From: Paralvinella palmiformis
Taxonomy: Eukaryota > Annelida > Polychaeta > Terebellida > Alvinellidae
Direction: 5' to 3'
Assembly (NCBI GenBank): GCA_025642065.1
Contig: JAODUP010000150.1
Span: 248,001-312,000, forward strand
DNA: 64,000 bases
Below are positions 21,062 to 46,346 of this stretch, piece by piece. A model generated the notes under the pieces. It was not told where the DNA came from, made no database searches, and worked only from the letters and a program-made list of their open reading frames with translations. How positions within the stretch are numbered: position 1 is the stretch's first letter; every line of letters starts with the position of its first letter. The position numbers and the translations under genes were made by a program.

Positions 21062-21716
21062 CATATCAAGCCCTGCCTGTAGTCCGACGTGTATAAGATG
21101 TGCAGGTTCTCCTCGGAACACCAGCTACACTTTACCTTATGTTATGTTCCCATACATAACGGCAACTGTTGTGCACAAGGAAAGCGAAATAGGAAACATG
21201 TATCTTAAACTCGAAAATGTTCATATTAACGTCACCTAAATAACCCTTAATCAGTTAAGATAATGTATATGCGGTGATTTAATTAACGGTTAATTAAGGG
21301 TCTTAATTGTCATTGTTTTCTAAATATTGTTAAATACTTATAGTTTACTGTAACTACGATCGAACCATTAATTAAAGGCTCGATTGTACAAAAGTACAAA
21401 ATGTACCAGGGATTATAGTTTCTCAAATCACCGCTTAACATCGTACGCGGTTGACAATATTAATTATTATAACGATCCTGCATAATGAGTCTCATTGAAA
21501 TAATTACATAAAACACTCTGGCAATGATAATTAACTCTCAGCAGATTTTGGCTGCTTATTTTTCCTTATTCTGAGGGGGTTAATTTGAGTTTAATCAGTC
21601 AATTAATAAAGTAATTAAAGCTAAGCCTAAGTTAAGAAATTAAGTTTTAACGAGGAATTTATTTTTAAAAAAGGTGTAAAAATTTATTTGACAGGAAACA
21701 AGTTCTTACATTCAAG

Positions 21717-21717
<1 letters not shown>
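21062..21717. other. Non-coding, nothing recognised
   Basis: A 109-aa open frame runs out of the SINE but has no coding features. Confidence 0.4.

Positions 21718-21781
<64 letters not shown>
21718..21781. repeat. Compound (TA)n-(GT)n microsatellite
   Basis: TA run of about 30 bp followed by a GT run of about 33 bp. Confidence 0.95.
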
Positions 21782-21783
<2 letters not shown>

Positions 21784-22239
21784 CTTTTCTTTGTAACATC
21801 CATTTATCTAATTATTACAGGAATCTATTCGATCATTTGAATTTTGTCTAGTCCACAATCGGCCACATACAATAACATAACTGTGATTTTTCTCCTCACG
21901 ACCACAATGGAAATAAGCGTTTTACTTTCTTGTGCTATCCTGGTACTTTAATATTTCTATGTATTTTAGTGTTATATCAAAGACTATTTATATATATTTA
22001 AGCTCTCTGGTTATATTATAGGTATATAATATATTTACATTAGTGTACAAAATAAATAAAATTAAATTAAATAAGGGGTCATGCTGATAATAAAGTTCGT
22101 GCCATGTTTTAATTTTTTTCAACCGTTGGAAAAACACAATTACCAGTAATAGGTATAGGATATTAAATCACATTTTAAATATCTTCTTTTTAAAATATCA
22201 TGAAAAGATGGGCGACTGATTTATGGGGATCAAATCACA

Positions 22240-22495
22240 AACTAAATTATACAGTTCAACATCTAGGGAAAATTTTAAATCCATTCTAAAAACACACCTG
22301 TTCAAGGTTACTTTCATAGATAAATAATAATTATCTTTTATTTTTTAAATCTCTTAGATTTATGAGATTTTTACAGACATAGTGATATTCTTTGGGGTAT
22401 TATTATATAACATATTATTTGTACAGTGCCTTGAATGGTTCCTGCTAGTAAGTGCGCTTTATTAAATATACATTATTATTATTATCATTAAGGTA
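22240..22495 (+). mobile_element. L2/CR1-like LINE 3' end
   Basis: A short frame ends NFKSILKTHLFKVTFIDK, the usual last peptide of L2/CR1 RT ORFs. It is followed by a 3' region ending TGCGCTTTATTAAATATAC and (ATT)n. It lies about 250 bp upstream of the MEAF6 start. Confidence 0.65.
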
Positions 22496-22758
22496 AATAG
22501 ACGTTCCCCTCTTTCAATGGTATGACGTATAAGTACATACCATTGCGAGTTGCCATTTTCCTGTTCTATCGGAGTGGTAATTTTTGTTAAAATAAATACT
22601 GCTACTCTATTTCTGTATAATTTATTTCATTACATTTTATTTCAATATCATGCTATTCATATATATGTGTAGAATTTCTGTGATATTTGACATTCTGTAA
22701 TGCCCTCTTCATATCTGAATTTCAGAGTCAGTATTCCGTGTGAATGAACAAAATGAAA

Positions 22759-34779
<12,021 letters not shown>

Positions 34780-37044
34780 TCAGCCAAAGGACCAAGCAGA
34801 ACTGAGAATGTGTTGTAAATAGTCATGCCACATTTATCAGTCATCATCTCCACTCAATGACCTAAGACACGACCTCATTCTATGTGACCTGTAATGGTGA
34901 AATTTGAAGTGTAATCTGTAATAATGTGTGTCTATTCCTGACACTGTAGTTGTGTTTGTCCATTGTATATGCTTATTTGTATTGGATGTATTCATAAACA
35001 CCTGTCCATCACATGACAAGTTCATGTTTTTACACATCTTAGATTTAAAGTAGTAGTTTTATGCTGTGTTTCTTATGTTCATGAAACTTGTAAGCTAATA
35101 TTTGAATTAAATTGGGTTTGATTTGTTAGCATTTGCTGGATATGAACTGTTTAGTTTATATAACAATGTATTTCAGTCAACCAGTATGATGTGTTCAGAA
35201 TGTAGGAAGTTTTACTTAACAGTAGGTATGACTAGAAAGCTAGTTATTCTTTGGCCCCATAGTTCAAAAATTATCTCTCTCTCACACTACAGTACTGGGC
35301 TAGCCTAAACTTAACTACAATTAGCATAATAATAAGTTTTTTTCATTAAAGTAGCATGTGATGGGAAATAACATCAGATAACTAAAATTTATAACAGGCA
35401 GAACTTTCCAAAATGACTGAATGGAGAGTGGTACAAGCTGACATTGGGGGAGAGTTTATAATAAGCTGTAAACCATAGAATGTAGTGTGTGTTCTATAAA
35501 TGATATAGGCTATATTTATCTGCCTTATATAAATTTTTATTTCAGTCTACTGTCTCATGAAAAAAATTCAACATACAGATTTACTTAACAGACTTCTACG
35601 GTGTACAACAAAACTTTGAATGTTGTCATTATTGTGAGTTCGTTCAAGTATACTAACTTCAACAAGCTGCCAAGGAGAATTAAATCTTTTAATCATTTGT
35701 CTGAACTGACTTGTCATTTAAAGAGTAATTTATTTATTAATGGAAATTATTACTTTGTGATCAACTGGATTATAAAATTGTTAGTAAATATGGTTGCTCA
35801 CCAACAAAACTTTATTGGTTTTAATACTGGATTAAAGTAAACTTAAAATATGGAAATAACCTTCAGGTTTTGTTATGGTCAGAAATATTTGTGATAGACA
35901 AATCCGACGATTTTGGAACCTGTACTTAATGCATGTTGTATAATAGACAAGCCAGTATAGTCGTATAACATGGTTGCTAGAGTGGTTGGAGTACTGTAAA
36001 CATCCAGGTTCAAATCTGTGTTTGTAGGATGTTTCCCTGTGGATTCGTATGTCCTAAGTGTGAGACTAGTGCCAAGGCTCTAAACAAAATACTTGCCCTA
36101 ATTTAAAAAAATTATACATTCTTAACCCAAACTTTTTCATATCCTTGTTTTGCTTCCCAATACAACTCTGATTTATAGATCCAGCCTGTACAGAAGCTTC
36201 TGTGGGAGTCCAGAACTAGTTGCTGTATAGTAAACTTTGGTAACACCGTAGCCCACAACTTGTCTTTATTCTTACTCAGTACGAGCCACCACAGACCATT
36301 AGATCTGCGTAGAGGTCAAATATAAAACAAACATTCAATTAAAATGATCAAGTATGTAGCTCAATACATCTCTTTCTATCAGCTTTATTATTGTTTATTA
36401 CAGCCGTTCATATAGTAATATGAAGTGTGTATGTGTGAGAGAGAGGACTAGATGCTGGAGAGAGAACTAGACACTGGATGTTAAATGTTTTGCTCGTTGT
36501 CAGAAAATAGTTTAATTTTAATGTGAAGCATGTGAATAGTGTTCTAGCGTGTGCATGTTGTATTCGGTTTATTCCTCATATTTTATGTAATTTATTAACT
36601 GTCAACAGTTTGTATCTTTGTACTTATTGGATATGGACCACATCATTAAATTATGAAGTATTTATTTTTTGTTGTTGGTTCTCTGGTTGTCTTTTTTCGT
36701 TCTTCTAATTTTATTCAGGTGTATTTCTATTTGTGATAAAATTTAAATCAAGTGTAACAAAAGAAAATAATTTTTGTTTCCTCAAAATGATAGTTGTCCG
36801 AAGCAACCTGAAAAATGTAAAAACCCAAAGACAAAAAATTTAAATGTGAAATTATACTATTTATTGATTTGTGTCATAAATAAATGATGTACAGATATTT
36901 ACATAATCATTTGCTCTTGTATGTAAGTAAACAATTTATAACAATTTCTTTTCACAGTTCAAATACCAATGCATGTACAGATGAGCTCACATTTAACAGA
37001 ATGCTTTCTAACAAACATCTTTCTTAATGGCAATTGAAATATAT
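34780..37044. other. MEAF6 3' UTR and MEAF6-PPIL6 intergenic space
   Basis: No coding frame with support. A short piece near 35650-35740 reads KLPRRIKSFNHLSELTCHLK, faintly like an L2 RT end. An AATAAA lies near 36880 (CATAAATAAATGATG) and could serve the MEAF6 transcript if the 3' UTR is long. No nearer convincing poly(A) signal was identified. Confidence 0.4.
35965..36095 (+). mobile_element. tRNA-derived SINE fragment, family C
   Basis: It has an A-box-like TTGCTAGAGTGGTTGGAG and a B-box-like CCAGGTTCAAATCTG, then TTTGTAGGATGTTTCC and CCTAAGTGTGAGACTAGTG. The same order recurs at 40868-41010. Confidence 0.6.
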
Positions 37045-37050
37045 TTTATT
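37045..37050 (-). terminator. Poly(A) signal AATAAA of PPIL6
   Basis: TTTATT on + (AATAAA on -) lies about 103 bp past the PPIL6 stop codon, a normal 3' UTR distance. Confidence 0.6.
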
Positions 37051-37152
37051 TGTAAAACTGGTAGATCTGTTGTGTGCAGTTTACTTGGGGCATGAAAATT
37101 GGTGCTATTAGAATAAGCATAGTTTAAATCAAATCCATTTATAGAGAATATC

Positions 37153-40100
37153 TCAGAACTCAAAAGTAAGCACTCCACAATCTGTAATGACGATCTCCTT
37201 TAGTGGTCTGTCATTCATGGTGTCCTGCTGTTCCATAGCTTGTAATGTCCTTGTTCCTTCTATTACCTGACTGAAATATAAATCATTTGTTGTATATCAA
37301 ATAATTATGTCAAATATTCTCTTATTTATTTCTCTTACATATAATAATATATGTTTAATATAGTGTGACAGTAATTCTTTGGTGCTGTACAATAAGTTGG
37401 ATAAAAAGAAATAAGTTTACAGATTATTTACATGGTCAAATAGACATATTTAAAAGCCAGAAGAAACATGTTTCCCGTGGGACATCGGAAGAAACCTATT
37501 TATTACCAAAGAAATGATAGACAAATTTTTTAATGCAACTTATTACTGTATCACTTTGTTATTTATTAACTGGATCATAATCTGAGTGCCTGTAAAGTTA
37601 TTCTTTGTATTCTTTGTATCATACTCCCAAAATATAAAATTCCTTATTAAAACTGTAGATAGCACTAATGTTAGCCATTTAATATGATAAGTTTATTAAA
37701 ACTAAAATTAATCAATGCTAGAGACATTACAGTAAACGGATATTTTAATTGCACGTATGCAGAAATTCAAATCATGAGCAGCAAAAAAGCATCCTAATGA
37801 ATATTGGCTTTTGACCCATTTTCACTCAACTAGTATGGTCAGATTAGATTCTATCTGTGTTTTTTTAAAGATACGTTTACGTAGATATACCAGAGCTAAC
37901 TGATTCAGCATGTTATATATACAGCAACAATGTCTTGAATGCAACAATTGATCAGTCATATTTATGACTGACATTATGTGCTCCAATTACACTTTAGCTC
38001 TTACAAATGTTGAGATTGGGTCCATGTTTCTGGAGTAGAAACTTTATCCAAATCACATTCATTGAATGGATAAGATTAAGGCTAAAACACATCAAGTCCA
38101 TGTTTTATCAATCACATTCTTGCAGACCTAAATGTTTTCCCAACATTTAAAAAATTATTTAATAAACAACAGTTTTGAGACTAATATTAGTTTTATCAAC
38201 TTTGGTTGATCTTGTTATACAACAACAGGTATTATTATATCATAAAAAATATTAAAAAGGTCTGATTTAAATTTAATGATACTACAAGCAATCTACAGCC
38301 ACTGAAAGTGATATTAATATTCATAGAAATTATCCATTGTCACAGACTGAGTGTAATACAATTTCATAAACACAATAAATGTGTTCTTACTTCTAATTAG
38401 CATACCCCATTGTAATATTAAGAAATATTCTGATATCAAACGGTCTCCTGAATAATGATAAATACAGGTTACGATTGATTAGGAATACAAATATGCTCTT
38501 TCCTCATCTTACTTTGAATTACTGATAAATGATTATTTTCAATAGGATATAACTCACCCAAAACAGACATATTTGCAGTCCATCCATGATGCAGGCTGTA
38601 ATGTTACATAAAACTGTGAACCATTCGTGTGTCTCCCTTTGTTGGCCATTCCCAGCATTCCTCGCTGGCTGTGGCTTACAGAAAAATTCTCATCTGATCA
38701 AATTAAGTTAATTTATTTTAAATTAGTTTTACTTGTGTAATGATTTCACAGTGTATACAATTGGAGATTAACAATTATATATATAACAAATTATATTAAA
38801 AGGCAAAATAATTATATTTAAAAAAACACCTACTTACCTTCAAAAACATTTCCATAAACTGATTCTCCACCATCACCTTTTTTCATCCAAATATCTATAG
38901 CAGAGTTGAAGGATCATTAAAATAATGATGTTATTATTGTAAACAAAACAATCTCTTATTTTTAGTTATTATGATTATGCACGCGTCTTCATCACAATCT
39001 TGTATGATGCCAAGAGGTATTAGATTGACAGAATAGAAAGCAGATAGTGAAAGTGGCATCAAGGTAAAAACAAAATGGTATTTAACCAAATAGCTACCTC
39101 CACCCTGTATCCACCCATTCTTAACAATTCGATGAAAGATAGAGTTCTTGTAGTGTAGCGTGTATTCTGAATGCTTTGATTCTCCTTTTTCGCCCGTACA
39201 CAAGGCACGGAAATTATCGCATGTCTTGGGTACTTTGTCACTAAATAACTATAACAGATAAAAATTAATAGCAATCTACATGAGTTAACTTTGCTATGAT
39301 ATTGTATGAAAAGGGAGTAACCAGTCACACTTGTAAAGCATAAAATGATAAATCCCATTTATAGAGGTTAAGTATAAGAAAACTTTAAATTCATCATTTT
39401 TAAATAAAACAGGCACACATGATATTGCCAAATTTATCATAAATATTACCTCCATCACTAAACGACCTACAGGCTTCTCTCCAACTGAGATATCCATATA
39501 AGCATAATCATGCTAAAGTATAAGAGAGAGAAATAGAAGCAGATTAATGGCACATTTTTGTTTCAGAGAATCAGAATGGTTCAGCGAATATACTAATATC
39601 AAAATAACAGCTTAGAACAAAAGGAAGTCAACAGTTGTCTATTATATTTTGTTATTACAGATTACATACACTTTTAGAATTCAAGTGTTTTGTATATGCC
39701 TCCTCGGCTAACACTTTATACAGTGGTTCTGGCCTAAAGTCTTCATAATTGTGTTCTTCTTCGGCCCATTTGATGAAATCTTTTGGTCCTTTCTTGAGTT
39801 CACCATTAACAAAGGCTAATGCTTTCTCTTCAAACACCCACATGTCACCACGTAGATTCTGGAGTGGATTTAATAATATTGTTATAAGTTTTCTATATGA
39901 AGAGACGTCACTATAGATTTGTAGATAAAATGTGGCAACTTTTTACATTAAAAGGAAACAATATAAAGAAATGGTACCTTTTTCTGTTGTTCAATGTACA
40001 AATCCCACTCGAACTCTAACATGGGACATATCTCTGGAGATGGGTATATATCTGGATCTCTCTTGTGTAAGTCCTGTTGAAAATGCAAGTAAATAAATGA

Positions 40101-41837
40101 AAAACTATAGCCAGTGTTGTCATGATGAGTTAATGACATTATGAAATTGGTAGAAAAATAATTATCTGGCAGAATAGTTCAAATCTTATGGTTGAGGGAA
40201 CATCAAAATGTTCAGATCAATTATAGAAATTAAGAAAAGTATTTGCATACTTTGATATGTATTATAGCTATCTATAATTACTGCTTAAGGCATTTGACAT
40301 CTCTAACTATGAAAACAATATAGCAAAGAATAAAACTTTGTAACTATACTTCAAATTTGAGACATTTTGTCGTCTTGGACACTACTATTACACTAAAAAT
40401 AAATTATAAATAATTATACTTCAACCGAACATACCAATAGAGTGATGATAGATTTTAAAAAGGGGGAAATTTTATAAAAGCCAACAGCTAAACATACTCA
40501 ATCATACAATATACATATAAGTTGGTTGTGAATGGTACTGGTGATATGAACATGAAGGAGCTGCTGAAGAGACCAGGACCATAAATATAAAACTTTAGTT
40601 AAGTTTTGAATGTTATATTGTTATATAATCTGTGTTGAAAATAAATATATAAATTCATGTATTCATCAAATAAATTTCTAAAGCCTAAATAGCTCATTAA
40701 AATGCTTACTGCATCAATTACCAACTACATAATGTTTTGTGGAAAGAAATATTAAACAACTTATAAGATGAAATATTTATTTTGTATGAGTGAAATATCT
40801 GATAAACTGAAAGCAAATTGTTCATAGCAACAAATTGTCCAGAAGTAGAAGAGTTGTGTCCAGTTGATTTGACTTCTAACAGTACAATGGTTAGAGCATT
40901 GTCCTATAAATCTTTGAGGTTCTCAGTTCAAATCTGGCTCAAACCTGTGTTTTATAGGATATCTCAGGTGTGACCAGTACTGAGACTAAACAAACCAATC
41001 AATCAACAAAACCAACTCATGCACACAAAAATAGGACGATTGTTTACATTGTTTAAATTATCTTGTGTTATTTAGGAAAAGTAACATTGTTATTGTTCAA
41101 AAAGCTGTAATTGAACCCACTACTAAAATTGATTGTTGAACAACATTCACTAACCATACATATCCTGACTGATGTGACTTACAAGTTAAGACTTATATTA
41201 ATTAAGACCTTGGGGTATTTTGGCTCCATCTTTCCATATGATATTGCCCCCTATCAGTGGTGAGGGAGGAACTATGAACAACCAGTGAACGAAAAGAACC
41301 CACACTGGAAATAAGGGCTCACCTATTTGCCAAACTCTTTAGCCTAAGCCTTGGAATAAAGCTAAACTGAATGAGTGAGTTTTATTTTTAACCTCGTGTT
41401 TGTCACATCTGGGGCTGGGATATATGCCGGAGGAAGAATTAACTCACTAGCGTGACTATGGAGATAACTGAAAACAGGGGGATGACTGCGATATGAATTC
41501 TAAGTTGGAGATTTGTAGCCCTGTAATGACTAACGGTGCTTTAATGAAGTTGAAGAGTAGAGTGTGGTCTGGACTAGACCATCTTAGCATCTACTGGAGA
41601 GGAGCCATATAATCATAATCATGTCATTAATGATTATATAAAATGTTATCATTTATGGTGTTCAAAACTACATTATTAGTATGATAAGTAGATAATCTGA
41701 ATGTCATTAATTGCGAATGAATTATAAACCAATTTCATTACCTCTGCACAACATTTTGACATGTGAAACGTAACATCATTTATCAAACCGCACACTTTTA
41801 GCTGGAAACGCTTCACTCCTGCCATCTTTGTTGTCAT
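37153..41837 (-). CDS. PPIL6: PPIL6, divergent cyclophilin-type peptidyl-prolyl isomerase
   Basis: PPIL6 is a cyclophilin-like protein of poorly known role. Eight minus-strand exons join in frame to 301 aa (human about 311): 41742-41837, 39978-40073, 39670-39858, 39450-39512, 39098-39248, 38838-38894, 38558-38693, 37153-37270. The N-terminal part is specific to PPIL6: [52 protein letters not shown]. The cyclophilin domain starts at about residue 145 ([19 protein letters not shown]) and includes [33 protein letters not shown] (with the catalytic-type Arg), [20 protein letters not shown], and [15 protein letters not shown]. The Trp equivalent to the cyclosporin-contacting Trp of cyclophilin A is present. 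Start chosen at ATG 41837; a second in-frame ATG is four codons downstream. It converges on MEAF6. Confidence 0.95.
40868..41010 (+). mobile_element. tRNA-derived SINE, family C, in PPIL6 intron 1
   Basis: A-box-like ACAATGGTTAGAGCATTG and B-box-like CTCAGTTCAAATCTGG, followed by TTTATAGGATATCTCAGG and GTGTGACCAGTACTGAGAC. It matches 35965-36095 in order and orientation. Confidence 0.6.
41205..41285 (+). mobile_element. SINE family A body fragment in PPIL6 intron 1
   Basis: ACCTTGGGGTATTTTGGCTCC, ATCTTTCCATA and CAGTGGTGAGGGAGG match part of the family A body. Confidence 0.7.
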
Positions 41838-42011
41838 TAGAAACTAAGCAGTTATGCCATCTAGTGACTGCGGAGCTGAACTAAATACCATATAAATTAA
41901 TGTCAACCCTGTTTGTCTCGTTCTGAGTATTGAAGGGGGATATATTTTTTATTTAATTTTGAGTGCATTTGTTATCATACTTATTAGTATCCATATATGT
42001 GTATTTACTAG

Positions 42012-42059
<48 letters not shown>

Positions 42060-42384
42060 TTGTCTATGGATGTTGGTCTGGGATTTTTTGAAGACATAAT
42101 AATGAGTAATTGGTTCACGGCCCATTTAACTAGACTGGTGTAAATACAGACTCAGTTTACAGACTATAATTAAAGTTATAAAATAATAGTATTCAGTATT
42201 TTACAGTAATACCATTTAATACATTTCAGGATCTTTAGCATTGATAGGGAGAAAATCAGAAATACAATGTTTATATCGAAGGCATTCCCGTCATAAATTA
42301 TGAATGAAATTAAAAAATATATCAATACCACACACACACTCACTCACCCATCCACTGTTTCATTTTAACTTGGAAGGCTGTCTA
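41838..42384. other. Upstream region of PPIL6 with (TA)n at 42014-42056
   Basis: The region contains the presumed PPIL6 promoter, but no specific element was identified. No coding frame. Confidence 0.4.
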
Positions 42385-42960
42385 GCTTAAAGGGATAGTC
42401 AACCTTCATTTCAAATTTTCAGGACTAATGTGCAGCTATACTCACAAATATAATAAATAATGTCAAAATGTGTAAACGATCACCCACATATTAAGTAATC
42501 CAGTTTAAAGTGTTGATTAATAGACTTTTAATGGGCCGTGGGCCCCCCCACCCATTTTGAAGCTAGATAGAGACCGGAAGCTCCTGAATGTTGACGTCAC
42601 TTCAGCGTATCCGGTCGACGTGAAGTCTGAAGAGCCCGTACAAAAGCATGTAAACAAGTATGAGCAAATAATTATTCCAGAACTAAACAGTATTATCTTG
42701 TTAAAATTACGTCATGAATGACGTACAATCATATCAATTTGAGCCAGAAGGAACCCGACAAGAGGAAGATGATTCAAAATGGCTCAGAAATTAATGCTCA
42801 AGAAAAACTATAATCCGCGTCAGTCTAGAGATCGTCCATGTGACGTCGGAGCATTTCAGTTTTCTCCTTCCCGCCTTCGAATCTGGCTTCCGGGGTAGCC
42901 GTAATGGCGGGTCTCCAGTGATTTGGATTATTTCCCTATATCTAGTGCGTGTGTGTCTTT
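42385..42960 (+). repeat. Dispersed repeat R2, copy 2, with CRE-like sites
   Basis: It starts CTTAAAGGGATAGTCAACC and aligns with 3243-3590. It is less AT-rich than its surroundings and carries several TGACGT-type motifs (TTGACGTCAC at about 42591, ATGACGTAC at about 42718, GTGACGTCGG at about 42840). No ORF. The 3' boundary is uncertain. Confidence 0.5.
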
Positions 42961-43433
42961 ATAACTTCATGGACGTGATATTATAACTTATCATAAAATC
43001 TATGCTATTGGTTATTTCATACATGCTTGTGTGTTTGTGTAAAATACTTTTGTGATGCACCTGTATATGCACTTGAATCTCATGCTCAGTGGAGTGTGAC
43101 TCTCTTTATCTGTGTGGCGCCACTGGTCAGAGCAGCTGACTAAGGCCAGATTTTATATGGAGAATCTCCTGAAATATCACTTGTATTATGGTGTAAACTC
43201 GATCAGAACTATACATAACTGGGGTAAATAATTTAGTTGTTTTACAAGTAAAAGTACTGAACAAGAAGCATAAATTATGTTGTTCTATGTAATATTAAGT
43301 ACCTAAGAATTTGAATCTTCTTTAATTGACATTTTGATTTGTGTGTTAAGGTGGAGATTTGTGATTCGAATGTAGTGTGTAGAATGTTTAATTATGGGTT
43401 AAACCAGCCATAAGGACTTTGATTTGGATCTCA

Positions 43434-43435
<2 letters not shown>

Positions 43436-43473
<38 letters not shown>

Positions 43474-43582
43474 TAAAGTAAATAGTAATTAACGTTCCAC
43501 GACATAATGGCTATAAATATAATCCTGTAAGGATTATATACTGAACGTCACCCTCATATATCAGCTCCGCATATATATATAT
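43436..43582. repeat. (CA)n plus duplicated 102-bp block, copy 1
   Basis: A CA run at 43436-43471 is followed by a block from CATTAAAGTAAATAGTAATT to TCAGCTCCGCATATATATAT. The block is identical by eye to 44639-44750, and a TA run follows it in both places. Confidence 0.9.
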
Positions 43583-44561
43583 GTTTATGAGGTATTTGAC
43601 CCTCCAGCAAATATCACAAGGCATATTATGCTGCGGTTGAGAAAGTTCCGTTTTCTATGCGTGGAGACCATATTTCCCGGTCCCTGCATTCAAGAAAAGT
43701 TGATCTAGAGCTATATATTCCGTGCACTATTTGCGTCTTTGGAGGCACGCCGTTTAGATGTTTGGCCTGGTTATCCAGCATTTAAATGACTGTAGCAGAC
43801 ACAGTACGCTCTTAAAGCATTATAAGTACTCCTGACTCAGGAATAGAAACACTGCATCGCATCTCGAGCGGTGGCATTGGACACAGCTCGCGCGGTTGGT
43901 GGGTTTTATATAACAACTTATATAATTCACCTTGGTTGTATGTGGGAATAGAATTATCTTTCCTAGGTCCAGTTATGTCCAGTTTATACTATGACATTCA
44001 AGATTAGCTCTAATCTGCTTGTCATAAATAACATTGAAGAACTACAATAGTTAGAATAGCATAAATTAGGTCAGATTTGAAAATGATAGCATAGTTCAAA
44101 CAGTACGGAAGCTATGACGCGCTATTACGGTCTGCTTCAGCGCAGATGTCAGTCTTTTAATAGTAATTAAGATAAACAGTTTTAATAGTAGTCGCTTCAT
44201 GACGCCTGCCCGTTGTAAAAACTGATCTTTGAAGACAGTGACAATTGGGTTATATGGTTTATATAGTATTGCTTTGAAGAAAGATACAGCAATTAAAAAA
44301 TAGCTATAAATAGGGCTGCTTAGATAATTAAGCTAAACATTCTCACTACTGCCGTGATCTGACTTGGGTGTTCTAGTCCCAAACTCCACGGCTGTAGGTG
44401 ATTCGTATTTTGATTTTGCTTGGCGGCTTAGGGACTGGTGAGACATTACACATGTCTCAGCAAGAAAAGTCGCCACTCTGGATTCAGTCCCCTGAAGAAA
44501 CGTCCAGAGTTTGAATTCACGGATCGAGATTCTCTGTGCCTGTGCCTTATTATACACAGCT

Positions 44562-44565
<4 letters not shown>
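43583..44565. other. Non-coding between the duplicated blocks
   Basis: A minus-strand frame at 44333-44560 (with VATFLAETCVMSHQSLSRQA) has somewhat coding-like composition, but no family is recognised and it runs into a CA repeat. Confidence 0.3.
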
Positions 44566-44641
<76 letters not shown>

Positions 44642-44734
44642 TAAAGTAAATAGTAATTAACGTTCCACGACATAATGGCTATAAATATAATCCTGTAAGG
44701 ATTATATACTGAACGTCACCCTCATATATCAGCT

Positions 44735-44766
<32 letters not shown>

Positions 44767-44768
44767 CA
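44566..44768. repeat. (CA)n plus duplicated 102-bp block plus (TA)n, copy 2
   Basis: Same organisation as 43436-43582, with a longer CA run interrupted once near 44602 and a longer TA run after the block. Confidence 0.9.
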
Positions 44769-45700
44769 TTTGAATACAAACAAAAATGGGAAGTACATAC
44801 ATATATGTAAATAGATTAAATATTGTACAACATAGCAATGAGAAAATTACATAAAGTAGATAATAACTTGTTGATATGATAAAATATTTTGGTCAATAGA
44901 CTTGCCAATAGATAGACCAACGTATTATAAAAAATATGGCAGTGACACATATTATAGAACAGAATATATTTATTAAAAGAACACGTCCTCTACTGGCATT
45001 AATCCTATTTGTATAATTACTTTTGTTATTGCAGCAGGTAATATTTTATCAGAAGATAATATAAACGATACACATATAAAGGAATTAACATTTAATATTC
45101 TCTTGTGTAATATAATTGACATTCGTAATAGTAGCGTATGATGCCAGTACCGCAGTTTTCATAATACAATAATAACCTGCTTTACGTAATTCGGCCTACG
45201 TCAAATTCGCCTTCATTTACTCAACCTATCTAGGGTAAATTTCAGTTCAGCGAACGTTATTATACGTACGACGTTACCTACGTCACCAAGTTACGCCACC
45301 TACATCATAATAAAAGGACACGAAACAAATTAATTAACAATAACATATAAAAGAAGCTAAACAAATACAATAAAATATTAAAAATGTATTTACAATAAAA
45401 TATTTACATCGAAGGGTGTTTTATTACGTTCGGTTTACCTCAAAACAGGGTTATATTACGGCTTTGAGAATTAATTAACGTTGTAGGGCGAGATATTACC
45501 GCTTCATATTTTAAAATAACAAAAAGATGATATATTAATGTTAGTTAACATATAGTGCGAAATAGGTCAGATTTAGCATCGGACTTAATAGTAAATAATA
45601 ATTATCTTAATTAACAACAAATATCTACATCACACAAAGAGAATAGACTGTTTTTTATATTGTGTGCTATGACTATTTCCAACACTAAGTATTTTAATAA
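44769..45700. other. Non-coding, nothing recognised
   Basis: AT-rich, no coding frames and no repeat family noticed. Confidence 0.4.
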
Positions 45701-46346
45701 GGTCGGTGTCGAACAATAGATCGCCCCCCTGCAGTTCACCCCCCCCCCGAATAAAATATTTTAAAATAATTATTTAATCAACAATCAAACAATTACAACA
45801 ATGACAAGGATAAATACAAGAATAACTCTTATTAACGTCAGCAAAGATTTGTTTACGATAGTTTGTTTATATAATGATGTCTATGACAATTATTACTTGT
45901 GATGACAAATAAAGAAAAGATTAGCGAAGTTCCAGTTAACTTATAATAACAAACAAATAACCAGAACAAAAATAATAATGGCCGAACTGGCAAAAAATAA
46001 TAATTTATCTGTTTATATAATTATGTATTCATCTGTTTATAAATATGTTTGTTTTTTCTGTCTATCTTTCTATCTATGCCTTTTGTCTATATCTTTCTAT
46101 ATAATTATTTATATATTTGTTTATTCACGTGCCGTGTTGTTGTTTATCCTGTTGTGACACCTGAATCCATTTCGTCACAATACTATTACAAACAAAAGGG
46201 ATGTTATATTTTATGGCCAGCGAATGATCTATTTTAAGGGGCGGGGGGAGAGGTCATAAATATTTTATCCAGGGAATGATCTGTATTGTAATATATTATC
46301 CAGGGCGATAAACTGTAGGGGGGGTGTTCTATTGTAAGACACCGGC
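45701..46346. mobile_element. Non-autonomous DNA element (MITE) with ~45-bp inverted termini
   Basis: Left end GGTCGGTGTCGAACAATAG then ATCGCCCCCCTGCAGTT; right end reversed GCCGGTGTCTTACAATAG then AACACCCCCCCTACAGTT. The right half has repeated subterminal pieces (ATCCAGGGAATGATCTG, ATCCAGGGCGATAAACTG). No transposase frame. The tyrosine-rich ORF inside is not supported. Confidence 0.7.

Noticed and set aside
44333..44641. Cys/Val-rich ORF
   Set aside because: The N-terminal half is a (CA)n translation; the rest has no recognised homology.
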